From Sporolactobacillus pectinivorans (lineage in GTDB: Bacteria; Bacillota; Bacilli; Bacillales; Sporolactobacillaceae): 64,000 bases of DNA. Position 1 is the first letter of the stretch, and each line of letters starts with the position of its first letter. The stretch lies in the NCBI RefSeq assembly GCF_002802965.1, contig NZ_NXGA01000001.1:1340282-1404281 (forward strand), read 5' to 3'. Positions 34,784 to 45,937 of the stretch are shown one piece after another. The translations under genes and the position numbers were made by a program. Below the pieces are notes generated by a model. That model was given only the letters and a program-made list of their open reading frames with translations. It was not told the origin of the DNA and did no database searches.

Positions 34784-36385
34784 ATGCTGAAACGTTTATC
34801 AAAACTCTTCCGAATTCAAAAGCGTCATGAAGAGGTTCAGAAAACCACTCCTGTCCGGTTGACCTATCCGGATCAGACACTGCTTCTAAACAAATCCCTG
34901 GATGCAAATCGTTCGGACCTGAAAAAGATGTTCAACAGCAGCGATGATCTTGTATTCAGAGAATTTTACTTTGGTGTCGGGAAACGAATCAGAGCGCTTA
35001 TTGTGTTTATCGACGGCATCAGCGATAAAAAACTAATTCTTGATAGTGTTGTCCGTTCACTAATGGTCGATATTCATATTATTGATACAGAAGTTAATTT
35101 TGCTGAGAGCAAAAATCATTTCGACGAAGTCAAAAAACAGGTTCTGACGATTGTAGAAGCTACGGAGATCCACTCATTTAATGACGCCGTTGAAAGTGTG
35201 ATAAACGGAAATGCGTGTTTGCTCATCAACGGAAGCAACTCCGGTCTTTCAATCGGCGCGAAAGGCGGCGAAAAAAGGGCGATTGACCAGGCATCAAGCG
35301 AGATTGTGACCCGTGGTTCACATGAAGCATTCGTTGAGGCACTGAGAACAAATACATCAATGCTGCGAAGAATCATTAAAAACCCGGATCTTGTGTTCGA
35401 ACGATTCGTGTTGGGAAAAAGGACACATACCGACATTTGTATCGCTTATATTAAGGGAATTGCAAATGAAAAGATCATCGAAGAGGTCAGAAAACGTCTA
35501 AATCGAATTGACATTGATTCAGTACTGGAGTCCGGTTATGTCGAGCAATTAATTGAGGACAGCTCCTTTTCCCCGTTTGCTACAGTGGGCAACAGTGAGA
35601 GACCTGACAAAGTTGCGTCAAAACTGCTGGAGGGCAGAATCGCCATTATATGTGACGGGACGCCTGTTGTGCTGACCGTTCCATATTTACTTATTGAAGT
35701 GCTTCAAGTCCCTGATGATTACTATTCAAGACTGTTCAATGTGAATATTATGCGTATCGTCCGTGCTTTCAGTTTAGCGGTCACACTAACTCTGCCGCCA
35801 TTGTATGTTGCGATTACCACGTTTCATCAAGAAATGATTCCGAGCATTCTCCTGATTAAACTGACTGCCGCCCGTGAAGGGGTCCCTTTTCCGGTATTAT
35901 TGGAAGCATTGATGAGTGAGATGATCTTTCTTCTGATCAGAGAATCGGGTATCAGGATGCCGCGCGCGACCGGTTCGGCGGTGACAATCGTTGGAACGCT
36001 TGTAATGGGTGACGCGGCTGTCACTGCCGGTCTCATCAGTGCCCCCATGGTGATTATTACAGCTCTGTCGGGAATAACCGGTCTGATGCTCCCTGCTTTA
36101 TATAATGCGTTGGTCATTTTCAGATTTATTCTTATCCTGTTGGGCGGATCTTTTGGCTTGTACGGCGTAGTGATCGGCCTGCTTTGTATTCTGGCCCATA
36201 TTTGCTCCCTGAGGAGCTTCGGAACGCCATTCCTGGCACCCTTGGCACCAGTTGTTCTGAGCGACCTAAAAGACACCCTGATCAGATTTCCTTTATGGAT
36301 GATGAAACAAAGGCCTCAGTCCACGACATGGAAAAAATCCAACCGTCAGACGGAGATTCAGAAGCCACGACCGCACAGAAAATGA
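34784..36385 (+). CDS. gerKA: Spore germinant receptor A subunit
   Basis: GerA-family inner-membrane protein of the spore, 533 residues from ATG 34784 (AAGGTG upstream); a TTG at 34766 is an alternative. The N-terminal soluble domain (about 1-280) has FREFYFGVGKRIRALIVFIDG, and the membrane domain (about 300-500) contains RMPRATGSAVTIVGTLVMGD, the highly conserved GerA signature, and LRSFGTPFLAPLAP. With GerKC and GerKB it senses germinants such as sugars or amino acids. The exact ligand class cannot be read from sequence. Confidence 0.92.
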   Translation: MLKRLSKLFRIQKRHEEVQKTTPVRLTYPDQTLLLNKSLDANRSDLKKMFNSSDDLVFREFYFGVGKRIRALIVFIDGISDKKLILDSVVRSLMVDIHIIDTEVNFAESKNHFDEVKKQVLTIVEATEIHSFNDAVESVINGNACLLINGSNSGLSIGAKGGEKRAIDQASSEIVTRGSHEAFVEALRTNTSMLRRIIKNPDLVFERFVLGKRTHTDICIAYIKGIANEKIIEEVRKRLNRIDIDSVLESGYVEQLIEDSSFSPFATVGNSERPDKVASKLLEGRIAIICDGTPVVLTVPYLLIEVLQVPDDYYSRLFNVNIMRIVRAFSLAVTLTLPPLYVAITTFHQEMIPSILLIKLTAAREGVPFPVLLEALMSEMIFLLIRESGIRMPRATGSAVTIVGTLVMGDAAVTAGLISAPMVIITALSGITGLMLPALYNALVIFRFILILLGGSFGLYGVVIGLLCILAHICSLRSFGTPFLAPLAPVVLSDLKDTLIRFPLWMMKQRPQSTTWKKSNRQTEIQKPRPHRK

Positions 36386-36397
36386 GGAGGATCATTC

Positions 36398-37588
36398 GTG
36401 TTCAGAAAATTAGTGGCTGCCGTCCTGATTATGACTTGTATATTACTTTTGACCGGATGCTGGGACAAGAAGGAACTGAACCAGCTGGCCATTGTGATGG
36501 CCATGGGATTTGACAAGGACGCCAAGACCGGGCAGATCAATCTGACACTCCAGGTTATTCGGCCCAGTGCAATCAATAGACAACAATCAGGCAGTCAGGA
36601 GGCACCGTACGATATAGTGTCTGCATCAGGAAATACTATGTTCGAGGCACTTAAAGAGGCCAATAAAAAATTGGACAGAAAGTTCTTTTTCTCACATCTC
36701 AAAATCATCATTGTCGGGGAACGAGCGGCGCGCAGCGGATTAAGTGATTTATTGGATTTTGTGACCCGAACATACGAGATGAGGACAAATACATGGCTTC
36801 TCGTGACACGGGATGATGTCGGGCACTTGCTCGAAATAAAACACGGCATTGAAAGTATTCAGGCCACTTATATGGAAGAACTGATCAGAACGCAGATGCC
36901 ATACATGACTGTAACATCAACGGATACCACTCACTTCATAAAAAAAATAACGGTAAACGGAATCGGACCGGTGACAGGCGTTTTCTCAATTCAAAATGAA
37001 AGAGGGATATCCGCGACAGACGACCAGCCAGAATTAAGGCAAGGAATTATCCTTTCTGGAACAGCTGTTTTTAAAAAAGACAAGTTGTCAGGATATTTGA
37101 ATACGAACGAAACAAGGGGTCTGAATTATTTAACGGATACGTCAAAGAGCGATTATCTGCATGTCCCCTCAGTTGGGGACAAACAGAAAAAAATTGAAAT
37201 AGAAGTGAAAAAAGTAAAAAGCAAAATAGATCCGGTCAAAGTGAACAAAAAAACGGTTTTCAACATTGAGGTGTACGCAGTCGGAAATATTGTAGAAGAC
37301 GATAATGCGACAGACATTTTGGATCAGAAGCAATTGAGTTTTGTTAACAGAGAAATTGAAGGTTCCATTCAGAACACGATTCAGTCAATTCTGGACAAAA
37401 CGCAAAAACAATTAAAAACAGATGTGATCGGTTTCGGCCGTGCCTTTGAAATTAAATATCCTGCGGAATGGAAGAAAATCAGAAAAAAGTGGGCGGTCTC
37501 CTTTCCAGATGCAGCTTATCGCATCAGCGTGAAAACACGTATTAATCAGACGGGTATGCAACTGAACAATCTCGATATGAGAAACTAA
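36398..37588 (+). CDS. gerKC: Spore germinant receptor C subunit lipoprotein
   Basis: GerAC-family lipoprotein of 396 residues. The N-terminal signal ends with the lipobox LLTGC at about residue 22, followed by WDKKELN, the usual start of mature GerC proteins. FDKDAKTGQINLTLQVIRP and the C-terminal helical domain fit the family. The start is GTG 36398 with GAGGAGG upstream, 12 bp after gerKA, so the two are co-transcribed. Confidence 0.92.
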   Translation: MFRKLVAAVLIMTCILLLTGCWDKKELNQLAIVMAMGFDKDAKTGQINLTLQVIRPSAINRQQSGSQEAPYDIVSASGNTMFEALKEANKKLDRKFFFSHLKIIIVGERAARSGLSDLLDFVTRTYEMRTNTWLLVTRDDVGHLLEIKHGIESIQATYMEELIRTQMPYMTVTSTDTTHFIKKITVNGIGPVTGVFSIQNERGISATDDQPELRQGIILSGTAVFKKDKLSGYLNTNETRGLNYLTDTSKSDYLHVPSVGDKQKKIEIEVKKVKSKIDPVKVNKKTVFNIEVYAVGNIVEDDNATDILDQKQLSFVNREIEGSIQNTIQSILDKTQKQLKTDVIGFGRAFEIKYPAEWKKIRKKWAVSFPDAAYRISVKTRINQTGMQLNNLDMRN

Positions 37589-37607
37589 TCCGACGAGAGG
37601 CCAAGTG

Positions 37608-37766
37608 TTACCTTTGGAAAATCAGCTTGATCAGACTTAGAAATGCGTAGTAAAAGGCGACAATGAGCAAGACAAGAACGTAGATCCACGACGCGAAGAC
37701 GAGAAATGTCTGCCCGGGACCATAGTTTGTAGCTTCATAAATCAGCCGCTGCATGATTCGAAACAT
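37608..37766 (-). CDS. Small single-helix membrane protein next to gerKB
   Basis: A 52-residue protein (from the ATG at 37766, 9 bp from GGAG) with one hydrophobic helix (about residues 20-43) and a short basic tail. It lies 30 bp downstream of gerKB on the same strand and is the last gene before the converging gerKC. Small D-type subunits accompany several ger operons, so this may be one. That is inference from position and size. Confidence 0.55.
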   Translation of the reverse strand: MFRIMQRLIYEATNYGPGQTFLVFASWIYVLVLLIVAFYYAFLSLIKLIFQR

Positions 37767-37796
37767 CCATTTTTTCTCCTTTATCGATTTCAATAT

Positions 37797-38891
37797 TTAT
37801 TTACTAATGCCTGCATTATATTTCTTTAACCAGAAAATGAGCAATAACAGTATGGGAGCTGCATCATAAAGCGGAACAAATTGCTGCCACGACTGTGCGG
37901 GCAAAAATTTTACATGAAACGGATAGTTGGGTTCATACACCCCGGAATACCAGAACACAAATGCGGCAAGGGGCAAGATAAACCACCTGTAGTCTTTGAT
38001 TCTGAACAGGGTCGACAGAAGCATTGATGCGGAAAACATATGAACTGCGGTAATATAAAAACCGCCAATGAAGATTAAAAAAATTCCCAGCGCATCAAAG
38101 TTTGTAAGGATATCACTGATACTAATCAGCTTGACCACTCGAAGGATGGGGAGGGCTGAGCCCGCAGCTAGATCAACGCCAAGAGTGGTAATGATCGTCA
38201 CTTGGGTCAGCGTCAGAATGATACCTGCGAAGATTGCAGCTGTTAGCGTCACTTTTCTCACCGATTTCTGATCATTGGCAAAATGCCAGAATTGAAAAAG
38301 AACAAGAGACATACCGAAAGGGAAATTGACAACCGTGGGATACGAGGCTTTCAACACCGGCATCATACCGTTTTCCAATACCGGTGTAAGTTGCTGAAGA
38401 TCAATTCTTCCCGAAGCTAAAATCAGAACATAGATTAAACTAATTAGTATCAGCATAAAGGGCAGAATGATTTCTGTTAAACGCACAAAGTTTTCAACAC
38501 CCAAAAATGAAATATATACCAGAGTGATCAGAAATAAAAGAAGAACGATGGATGAAGGCGTTCTCTGGAGAAAAGTCATATTAAGAAGCTCGGTAAATTC
38601 GTTGGCATTTCTTGTTGAATTGAAAAGGCCCAGAAGGACGTAAAGAAATGCCAGTGGCCATCCAATTGCTTTTCCGAGCAGTGTTGTGGTCAGTCCCGCA
38701 AGATTATCATTCGGGAAATGTCTGTGAAGTTCGGTGAAAATCCAGATCAGTGCGCATCCCGGCAGCATAGAAAACAAGATCACAAGCCAAGCGTCCTGTC
38801 GGGCTTCAATGCCTAATGCCCACAGGTTGGTACTCCCGATCTGCTCCATCATCACCAAGACAAACAATTGATGTTTACTGATCTTTTTCAT
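37797..38891 (-). CDS. gerKB: Spore germinant receptor B subunit (spore permease)
   Basis: GerB/AgrB-type permease of 364 residues in the APC-like fold, with ten predicted helices. It begins KKISKHQLFVLVMMEQIGST, the usual start of GerB proteins, and keeps the TRNANEFTELLNMTFLQRTP segment of the family. CAGGAGC lies upstream of the ATG. Unusually it is on the strand opposite gerKA and gerKC and converges on them, instead of forming one A-C-B operon. Confidence 0.9.
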   Translation of the reverse strand: MKKISKHQLFVLVMMEQIGSTNLWALGIEARQDAWLVILFSMLPGCALIWIFTELHRHFPNDNLAGLTTTLLGKAIGWPLAFLYVLLGLFNSTRNANEFTELLNMTFLQRTPSSIVLLLFLITLVYISFLGVENFVRLTEIILPFMLILISLIYVLILASGRIDLQQLTPVLENGMMPVLKASYPTVVNFPFGMSLVLFQFWHFANDQKSVRKVTLTAAIFAGIILTLTQVTIITTLGVDLAAGSALPILRVVKLISISDILTNFDALGIFLIFIGGFYITAVHMFSASMLLSTLFRIKDYRWFILPLAAFVFWYSGVYEPNYPFHVKFLPAQSWQQFVPLYDAAPILLLLIFWLKKYNAGISK

Positions 38892-38924
38892 CCCGGGCTC
38901 CTGTATGTCTTTATTAATAGTAAC

Positions 38925-38954
38925 TAGTTTGTTCGACTTTCCTGATTGTATGCA
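38925..38954 (-). promoter_or_regulatory. Sigma-G promoter of gerKB
   Basis: On the minus strand TGCATA (38954-38949) is followed after exactly 17 bp by CAAACTA (38931-38925), a one-mismatch fit to the sigma-G -10. It lies 33 bp before the start codon. Confidence 0.6.
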
Positions 38955-40354
<1,400 letters not shown>

Positions 40355-40460
40355 TCAACCGTTAAGTTAATAGGTGAAGACGAAAAATAGTCCGATAGTA
40401 TTCGGTAGACAAAGCTAATACAAAAATAAACCCTAATACCCAACATAATAAACACTTTAA

Positions 40461-40631
40461 CATAAAGAGACATTGTTATACAAGAAGGTTCGTTTGATAG
40501 GAAGTTTTGACGATGCAGCGCATTCAGACAGTCAGTCAGATAAAAATCAGGCCGTCGTTGCAGAACAGTACAATGACGCCGATTTTGGCCGGGTTCCTTT
40601 GCGTATCCGTTTACGGGTTCTAAAAAAATGA
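40461..40631 (+). pseudogene. Short coherent coding fragment, unrecognised
   Basis: An open frame of 56 codons without a start, ending TGA, that reads like real protein (KKVRLIGSFDDAAHSD and later YNDADFGRVPLRIRLRVLKK). It could be the C-terminus of a lost gene between galR and galM. No family was recognised and chance cannot be excluded. Confidence 0.25.
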
Positions 40632-40705
40632 AGGACTTTCCTGGCGAGACGGATCGCTTGTTGATATATCGTTAAGGTACGTTTTGTCTCAGAAGGCAAG
40701 GAGGC

Positions 40706-41012
40706 TTATCTTATTTTTCGGGAACAGGGAAGCTGATACTCACGTCCGTCAATCGAAAAACGTCCGTCCGCGATTTGCCCGGCGACGCGGCCGACTGTTG
40801 CACCGAAACAGGCATACTGCAGTGGATAACCGTCAAATTGTTCGAAACCACGCACGATGTCGGCCGATGTGCCGTTTTTATCGGGCACTTCAATGCTGTT
40901 CAGTGTGGCCGTAGTTCATCACTTTAATTCGTACACTGCGGTTGTTTGTCAGGCAGTACTGCCAGACGATATGCCCCCGGCAGACACCGAATTCATTCTT
41001 TGTGATTTCCAT
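40706..41012 (-). pseudogene. galM: Remnant of galactose mutarotase
   Basis: The start MEITKNEFGVCRGHIVWQY and the following RIKVMNYG are typical GalM. A loss of two bases in the next codons shifts the frame. The second frame continues VPDKNGTSADIVRGFEQF and YFGATVGRVA-type sequence (CFGATVGRVAGQIADGRF), then stops. Only about the first 100 of some 340 residues remain and the active-site residues are gone. Confidence 0.8.
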
Positions 41013-41034
41013 GGCTGTGGCACCCTCCTTATTA

Positions 41035-42518
41035 TTATGATACGGACGCCGCGAATCGCATAAATGCCGCGTGTCCCTTTTCAGTCCGTTTATAGACACC
41101 CGCGTCTTCCAATACCCGTTCAAAGACCCTGCCGACTTCCTGCTTCAGGATGCTGCTGACATTATCGGAGGTCAATTCCAGATGGCGCACTTTTATTCGG
41201 TCCGCCCAAGCTTTGTGATAATCTTTTATGTCATTTGACTCGTTCAGAAGATACCGACCGACTTCCAGCAATTCCGGTTTCAGCCGCGGCGGTAAAATAG
41301 CCAGTCCCATGACTTCTTCTATCAGGCCGATGTTTTCTTTTTTGATGTGCTGTACGTCCTGATGCGGGTGATAGACGCCGTTCGGGTGCTCCCCCGACGT
41401 CTGATTGTCTCGCAGTACCAGGTCCAGTTCGTAAAGTGCCCCGTTCCTGCGGGCAATCGGCGTGATCGTATGATGCGGTTCACCGTCTGTCTCTGCCCGG
41501 ATGCCAACCGCTTCGTCGGAATAATGACGCCAGCCGTTCAGAATTTTTGTGGCCAGCTCGATCAGTTGTTCCTTGTTCGCGGCAGTCAGGCGGATTACTG
41601 ACATCGGCCATTTTACAATCCCGGCCTGCACGTTGTCGAAGCCGGCAAACGTCAGTGGTGTCTCGATTGGAACCAGCGTCATCGGAAAAGTGTGCCGGCC
41701 GCCCTGATAGTGTTCGTGGGACAGAATCGACACGCCGACGATTGGCAGATCCGCATTGCTTCCGACAAAATAATGCGGGAAGCGATCAATCAGTGAAACC
41801 AGGCGTACAAACGTGTTCCTGTTAATTGTCATCGACTGATGCCGACTGTCAAGGAAAATACAATGCTCATCGAAGTAGGCATAGGGTGAATACTGAAAGC
41901 CCCATAACTCGTGATTCAGTTCGAGGCGGATAATTCGATGGTTGCTTCGTGCAGGGTAATCGGTCCGTCCAAGATAACCTTCATTTTCCATACATAGCTG
42001 ACAAAGCGGGTATCCGGAGTCCGGCACTTTTTAGCGAGAGCAATCTTTTTCGGGTCCTTCTCCGGTTTGGAGAGATTAATTGTAATTTCCAGATCACCGT
42101 ATTCAGCCGGTGAGCGAAAATAGATATTCTTCCGGATCGCCTTGGTCTTGATATAGTCATTGAGTCTGCATAGGCGGTAAAAATAGTCGGTGGCCTCCAA
42201 AGGACCATGGCTTACATACTTTTTCCAGAATATACGGTTGACGACGGAAGGAGGAGGCGTAACGAGATCCATCAGCTGCGCGCCAAGCCTATCGCGAGAA
42301 CTTTGATTGTCATCGATCCGGTGATTCCGGACGGCGAACGCGACGAGATTGTCCTTCAATTCAACCAGTTCTGTTCTGTCCGAAACGGGCGCTTTACTTT
42401 CACCTTCTCCAACCAGGGCCAGCACCCGGTTAATCAGATAGCGCCGGTCCGTCTCTTCATAGTCGCTATGTTCAATAAGCTGATCGACAAAATATTCGAT
42501 TTCACGGCTCTCACTCAC
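41035..42518 (-). pseudogene. galT: Galactose-1-phosphate uridylyltransferase with a frameshift
   Basis: A class II GalT (Firmicutes type) in two frames. The 5' part runs from 42518 to about 42030 and the 3' part to 41035. The break falls where AAAAAGTGCCGGAC would need one more A to read Lys-Lys-Met-Pro-Asp, which then continues [18 protein letters not shown]. The catalytic region SHEHYQGG is intact in the second half. Total length would be about 494 residues. The start ATG 42518 overlaps the galE stop. One lost base inactivates it unless this is a sequencing error. Confidence 0.85.
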
Positions 42519-43510
42519 TTCGCTTTCTCCTTATCCTGGTAGCCTCTCGGATGCTTCTGATGCCAGTTCCATGCTGTGCGTATGATCTCATGTATGTCAT
42601 CGAAGTTTGGCTCCCAGTGCAGGATCTCGCGGGCTTTGACACTCGCCGCGACCAGAGTTGCCGGATCTCCGGTTCTTCTTGGCCCAACCTCAGCTGGAAT
42701 CTCCTTACCTGTTGCCTCCCGCGCCGCTCCAAGAATCTGTTTGACGGAGTACCCGGTTGCCGATCCAAGGTTGAAGCAGTCGCTTTTCCCGCCCTTCACC
42801 AGATAGTCGACGGCCAGAATATGCGTGTCGGCAAGGTCTGTAACATGCGCATAGTCGCGGATATTGGTGCTGTCCGACGTATCGTAATCATCACCGAAGA
42901 TCATCAATTTCGGACGCTTTCCAAGAGCCACCTGCATCACCACAGGGATCAGGTGCGTCTCCGGATGGTGGTCCTCACCGATGCTTCCGTCGGGCTTGGC
43001 ACCGGCGACGTTGAAATAGCGCAGGGCAACAAAACGGATGCCATAGGCCTCATCAGCCCAATGAATGATCCTTTCTATTGCCAGCTTGCTTTCGCCGATC
43101 GGCACCTGCGGGTCGCTTTCCAGGATTGGCGTGTGCTCTGGTATGCCATATGTGGCGGCTGTGGAAGAAAAGACAATCCTTTTTATACTAAAATCTTGCA
43201 TGATTTCAAGAAGACTGATCATGCCGCCGATGTTATTATCGAAGTATTTCAGCGGTTTTTCCATTGATTCACCGACGAGTGAATTGGCGGCGAAATGGAT
43301 CACGCTGTCAATGGGTTCCTTTTCAAAGATACCGGCGAGAAAGTCTTTGTCACGAATGTCACCTTCATAAAAGACGGCCTGATCGGCGACCGCAGCCCGG
43401 TGCCCGGTGGACAGGTTATCCACGACAACAACCGAACGGCCCTTTTCGATCAGACAATCCACGGTATGCGAGCCGATATACCCGGCACCGCCGACAACTA
43501 AAATTGACAC
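42515..43510 (-). CDS. galE: UDP-glucose 4-epimerase lacking its catalytic Tyr segment
   Basis: Extended short-chain dehydrogenase, 331 residues, with the NAD motif [17 protein letters not shown] and [10 protein letters not shown]. The frame is open throughout, but the catalytic motif YxxxK is damaged: the family reads PINPYGESKL or PIDPYGESKL, whereas this protein reads VPIGESKL. Three codons including the catalytic Tyr are missing at 43096/43097. The Lys and flanking residues are intact, so the deletion is recent. The enzyme is probably inactive. Confidence 0.88.
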   Translation of the reverse strand: MSILVVGGAGYIGSHTVDCLIEKGRSVVVVDNLSTGHRAAVADQAVFYEGDIRDKDFLAGIFEKEPIDSVIHFAANSLVGESMEKPLKYFDNNIGGMISLLEIMQDFSIKRIVFSSTAATYGIPEHTPILESDPQVPIGESKLAIERIIHWADEAYGIRFVALRYFNVAGAKPDGSIGEDHHPETHLIPVVMQVALGKRPKLMIFGDDYDTSDSTNIRDYAHVTDLADTHILAVDYLVKGGKSDCFNLGSATGYSVKQILGAAREATGKEIPAEVGPRRTGDPATLVAASVKAREILHWEPNFDDIHEIIRTAWNWHQKHPRGYQDKEKAK

Positions 43511-43516
43511 GGGTCA

Positions 43517-43862
43517 TCAAACCTCCTGATTCATTAATTTCTTCGCACCGTCGGCAATTTCTGCCACATAGAACGAAGGAGCATAACCGATGGTTTGCTC
43601 GTACACGTCGCCGACTCTCTGTTTAAACATTTCAGCGGCCGATTTATGAACAAGGGGGCAATGGCGCAGCCGCCGAATCCTGCTCCGGTCATCCGGGCGC
43701 CGAGTACGCCTTTTTGCTTCCATGCGGCTTCCACCAGCGTATCCAGTTCTTTTCCGGTCACCTCGTAATCGAATTTCAACGAGACATGCGATGCATTGAC
43801 AAGTTTTCCAAATGTAGTCAGGTCATTGCGCTTCAGAGCTTCGCGCGCTTTGTTAGTCCGAA
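43517..43862 (-). pseudogene. galK: C-terminal remnant of galactokinase
   Basis: Reading leftward from 43862: [39 protein letters not shown] and [15 protein letters not shown], the GalK motif 3 region. A frameshift in a C-run (43656-43660) then moves to [19 protein letters not shown] in another frame, ending KKLMNQEV. The first two thirds of the gene, with galactose- and ATP-binding motifs, are missing upstream of 43862. Confidence 0.85.
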
Positions 43863-44625
43863 ATAGGTGGGCGATTATGGAGAATTAGCGAATAACTTAC
43901 TGGTTTTGACTTTGAAGTCAATTAAATCGACCAAAAATAAAATAGTACTTATTACTTTCAGCAAACCCGCTGCCCATTATTTGACGCTTACTCTAGGAAT
44001 TATACAGGAAAGGAAGCTATTGAAAATTTACATGTTGCATTTAAGTCCAAAGGCTATATTTCTGATAACTTAAAATAGAGGGACACGAACCATGTTAAAT
44101 ACAGGTTCATGTCTTTTAAAGTTAGTGTCTAAATTTTTTTGAAGATGACTATTTTTGATTCCGGATGATGTTGTTCCAAAATGTTGATAAATGCTTGATA
44201 TAACAACAATTTAGAGCTTTTTCAAACACGGACACCGTCGGAATGACCTAATTAGTTTACGGTGTCAGCAGTGTTTATCCATAATGAACAACCGTCATCT
44301 ACACAGCAGATGGCGACTATTATGTCTATTTTTAAATGGGTAAATACCCCTGTTTATTTCATTAATCATGAAAGCTGTTCCGCTACTATTTTTGATGCGG
44401 AGAACCGTATCATAAGTAAATGAGGTTTTTTGTTAAAAAACAAACGTCCCTATAGTTGTATAAAGGAACGCGTTAATATTACTTTAATTATTTTAAAATT
44501 GCTCTTCCAATAAATTTTGACCACCTATAAACATAAACCATGGATCCGGGCGGCCGTACAGATCAGAAACAGTAGACTTTGAGAGATAAAACTAATAAAA
44601 CAGATAAAAAAAGTATGAATATCTC
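43863..44625. other. AT-rich region after galK break
   Basis: No convincing gene. A 68-codon forward frame at 43867-44073 has no ribosome site or known motif. A terminator-like hairpin lies at 44082-44117 (GACACGAACC with GGTTCATGTC, then TTTT). A perfect 8-bp stem GACACCGT/ACGGTGTC spans 44231-44266. The loss of the galK 5' part ends here, so the region may derive from a deletion or insertion event. Confidence 0.4.
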
Positions 44626-44654
44626 TTGTTTTTTATAAAATTGTTTTGTATTAT
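44626..44654 (+). promoter_or_regulatory. Promoter of the SAM-riboswitch transcript
   Basis: TTGTTT (44626-44631), a 17-bp spacer and TATTAT (44649-44654). The start would be near 44661, about 20 nt before the aptamer. Confidence 0.55.
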
Positions 44655-44681
44655 TTTATCTAAAGTAAAAAACTTAATATA

Positions 44682-44787
44682 TCTTATCAAGAGTGGTGAA
44701 GGGACTGGCCCTATGAAACCCGACAACCAGCATTCTGAGGAGGAATGTATTGGTGTTAATTCCAGCAGATTAATCTGAGAGATAAGA
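44682..44787 (+). ncRNA. SAM-I (S-box) riboswitch aptamer
   Basis: The P1 stem TCTTATC pairs with GATAAGA. Inside are the S-box signatures GAAGGGACTGGCCCTATGAA, ACCCGACAACC (kink-turn and P2), a P3 hairpin CAGCATTC...GGAATG, AATTCCAGCAGATT and GAGAGATAAG. With the terminator 34 bp downstream, high SAM should stop transcription. It controls the cyclase and permease genes that follow. Confidence 0.95.
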
Positions 44788-44820
44788 GAACAAAGTGCTT
44801 AATAAAATAAAAAAGCACAA

Positions 44821-44856
44821 AGCCGTTTTCTTATTCAAAGCAAACGGCTTTTTTGT
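44821..44856 (+). terminator. Riboswitch expression-platform terminator
   Basis: AAGCCGTTT pairs with AAACGGCTT and is followed by T residues. A smaller hairpin GTGCTT/AAGCAC (44795-44818) between aptamer and terminator could be part of the alternative fold. Confidence 0.88.
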
Positions 44857-45156
44857 ATCTTATTTTTTTGGATTAGAAAACTGAACATAAGGGGGCTTGA
44901 TTAAAAATTCTCAGGAAGTTGAATTCAAAAATAACTTTAAGCATAGGGGGTTGTTATTTCTGAATAAAAAACAATGATCATTTCACTCTCTGCACGAGCG
45001 ATTGCCATCAATGTCATTGCTGGAACAGTTGGTGATACATACTATTGACCGTTCCCCACTTGAAAATTCTATTTTGTTTTTGGATGCATTTTTTAAAGCG
45101 GGTTCAAGAATGATAGCAAGCCTTTTTTATTAAATTTTGTGTATAGGATGATGAGT
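44857..45156 (+). other. Long leader between riboswitch and first gene
   Basis: 300 bp with no convincing gene. A short frame at about 44974-45048 could encode a 24-residue peptide (starting MIISLSARAIAINVIAG) but has no clear ribosome site. The gap is unusually long for an S-box leader, so a first gene may have been lost here. Confidence 0.35.
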
Positions 45157-45906
45157 ATGAGTAATTTATGGAATGAAGTAGAAAGGTTGAAAGATTTCAG
45201 ATGGATTGATTTGTCTCATGGATTGAACGATGAAAGCCCATATTGGGGAGGTATGCCGGATGGAGTACGTGAGATAGGAAAAACGGTATATGATTATGAT
45301 CAGGAATTGAGACTCAGAATTCAAACCTTCAAATTTCCTGGTCAATTTGGAACCCATATAGATTATCCTGGACACTTTGTTCAGAGTGGTAAGCTTTCTG
45401 ATCAATTTGGCATAAAAGATTTAGTGTTTCCACTGATTGTGATTGATGTTTCAGAAAAGGTTAAGCAAAATTCGGATTATGAGTTAACACTGGCAGACAT
45501 TGCAGAGCATGAAAAAAAATATGGAAGAATTCCGGAACATTCCTTTGTTGCACTTCGCACAGATTGGAGCAAAAGATGGCCAGATGAAAAGGCTTTGTCA
45601 AATCTAGATTCAGATGGAAATGAACATTGCCCTGGTTGGACAGTTGAGACCTTAAAATTTTTGTTTGATGAGCGAAATGTGGCGGGAAATGGGCATGAAA
45701 CTTTGGATACTGATGCTTCTGTCGGGTTTCTGGCAGTTGGTGATTTGGTCAGTGAGCGCTTTGTTTTGGAAAGAGGAAAAATTCAGGTCGAGTTATTGAC
45801 AAATCTGGATCAAGTCCCGCCAGTAGGTGCAGTTATCTTTATTGCTTCTCCTAATATCGAAGGAGCAACAGGACTTCCCGCTAGAGTATGGGCAATAACA
45901 GAATAA
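45157..45906 (+). CDS. Cyclase-family metal-dependent hydrolase under a SAM riboswitch
   Basis: A 249-residue protein of the cyclase/kynurenine-formamidase superfamily, whose members hydrolyse amides, formamides or cyclic substrates with bound metal. The metal motif is GQFGTHIDYPGHF (residues 62-74). The first ligand position has Gln63 where kynurenine formamidase has His; His67 and Asp69 are kept, and I recall other cyclase-family members with Gln here. WIDLSHGLNDESPYW at the N-terminus is also typical. ATG 45157 is 6 bp from AGGATG. Being under SAM control and next to a permease, it may release methionine or a related compound from an imported derivative, for example an N-acyl form. That substrate is a hypothesis. 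Confidence 0.82.
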   Translation: MSNLWNEVERLKDFRWIDLSHGLNDESPYWGGMPDGVREIGKTVYDYDQELRLRIQTFKFPGQFGTHIDYPGHFVQSGKLSDQFGIKDLVFPLIVIDVSEKVKQNSDYELTLADIAEHEKKYGRIPEHSFVALRTDWSKRWPDEKALSNLDSDGNEHCPGWTVETLKFLFDERNVAGNGHETLDTDASVGFLAVGDLVSERFVLERGKIQVELLTNLDQVPPVGAVIFIASPNIEGATGLPARVWAITE

Positions 45907-45937
45907 AAAATAACTAATTAGCAAAGAAGGATAAAAT

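Noticed and set aside
43867..44073. A 68-codon frame after the galK remnant
   Set aside because: It has no ribosome site and no recognisable motif in an AT-rich stretch.
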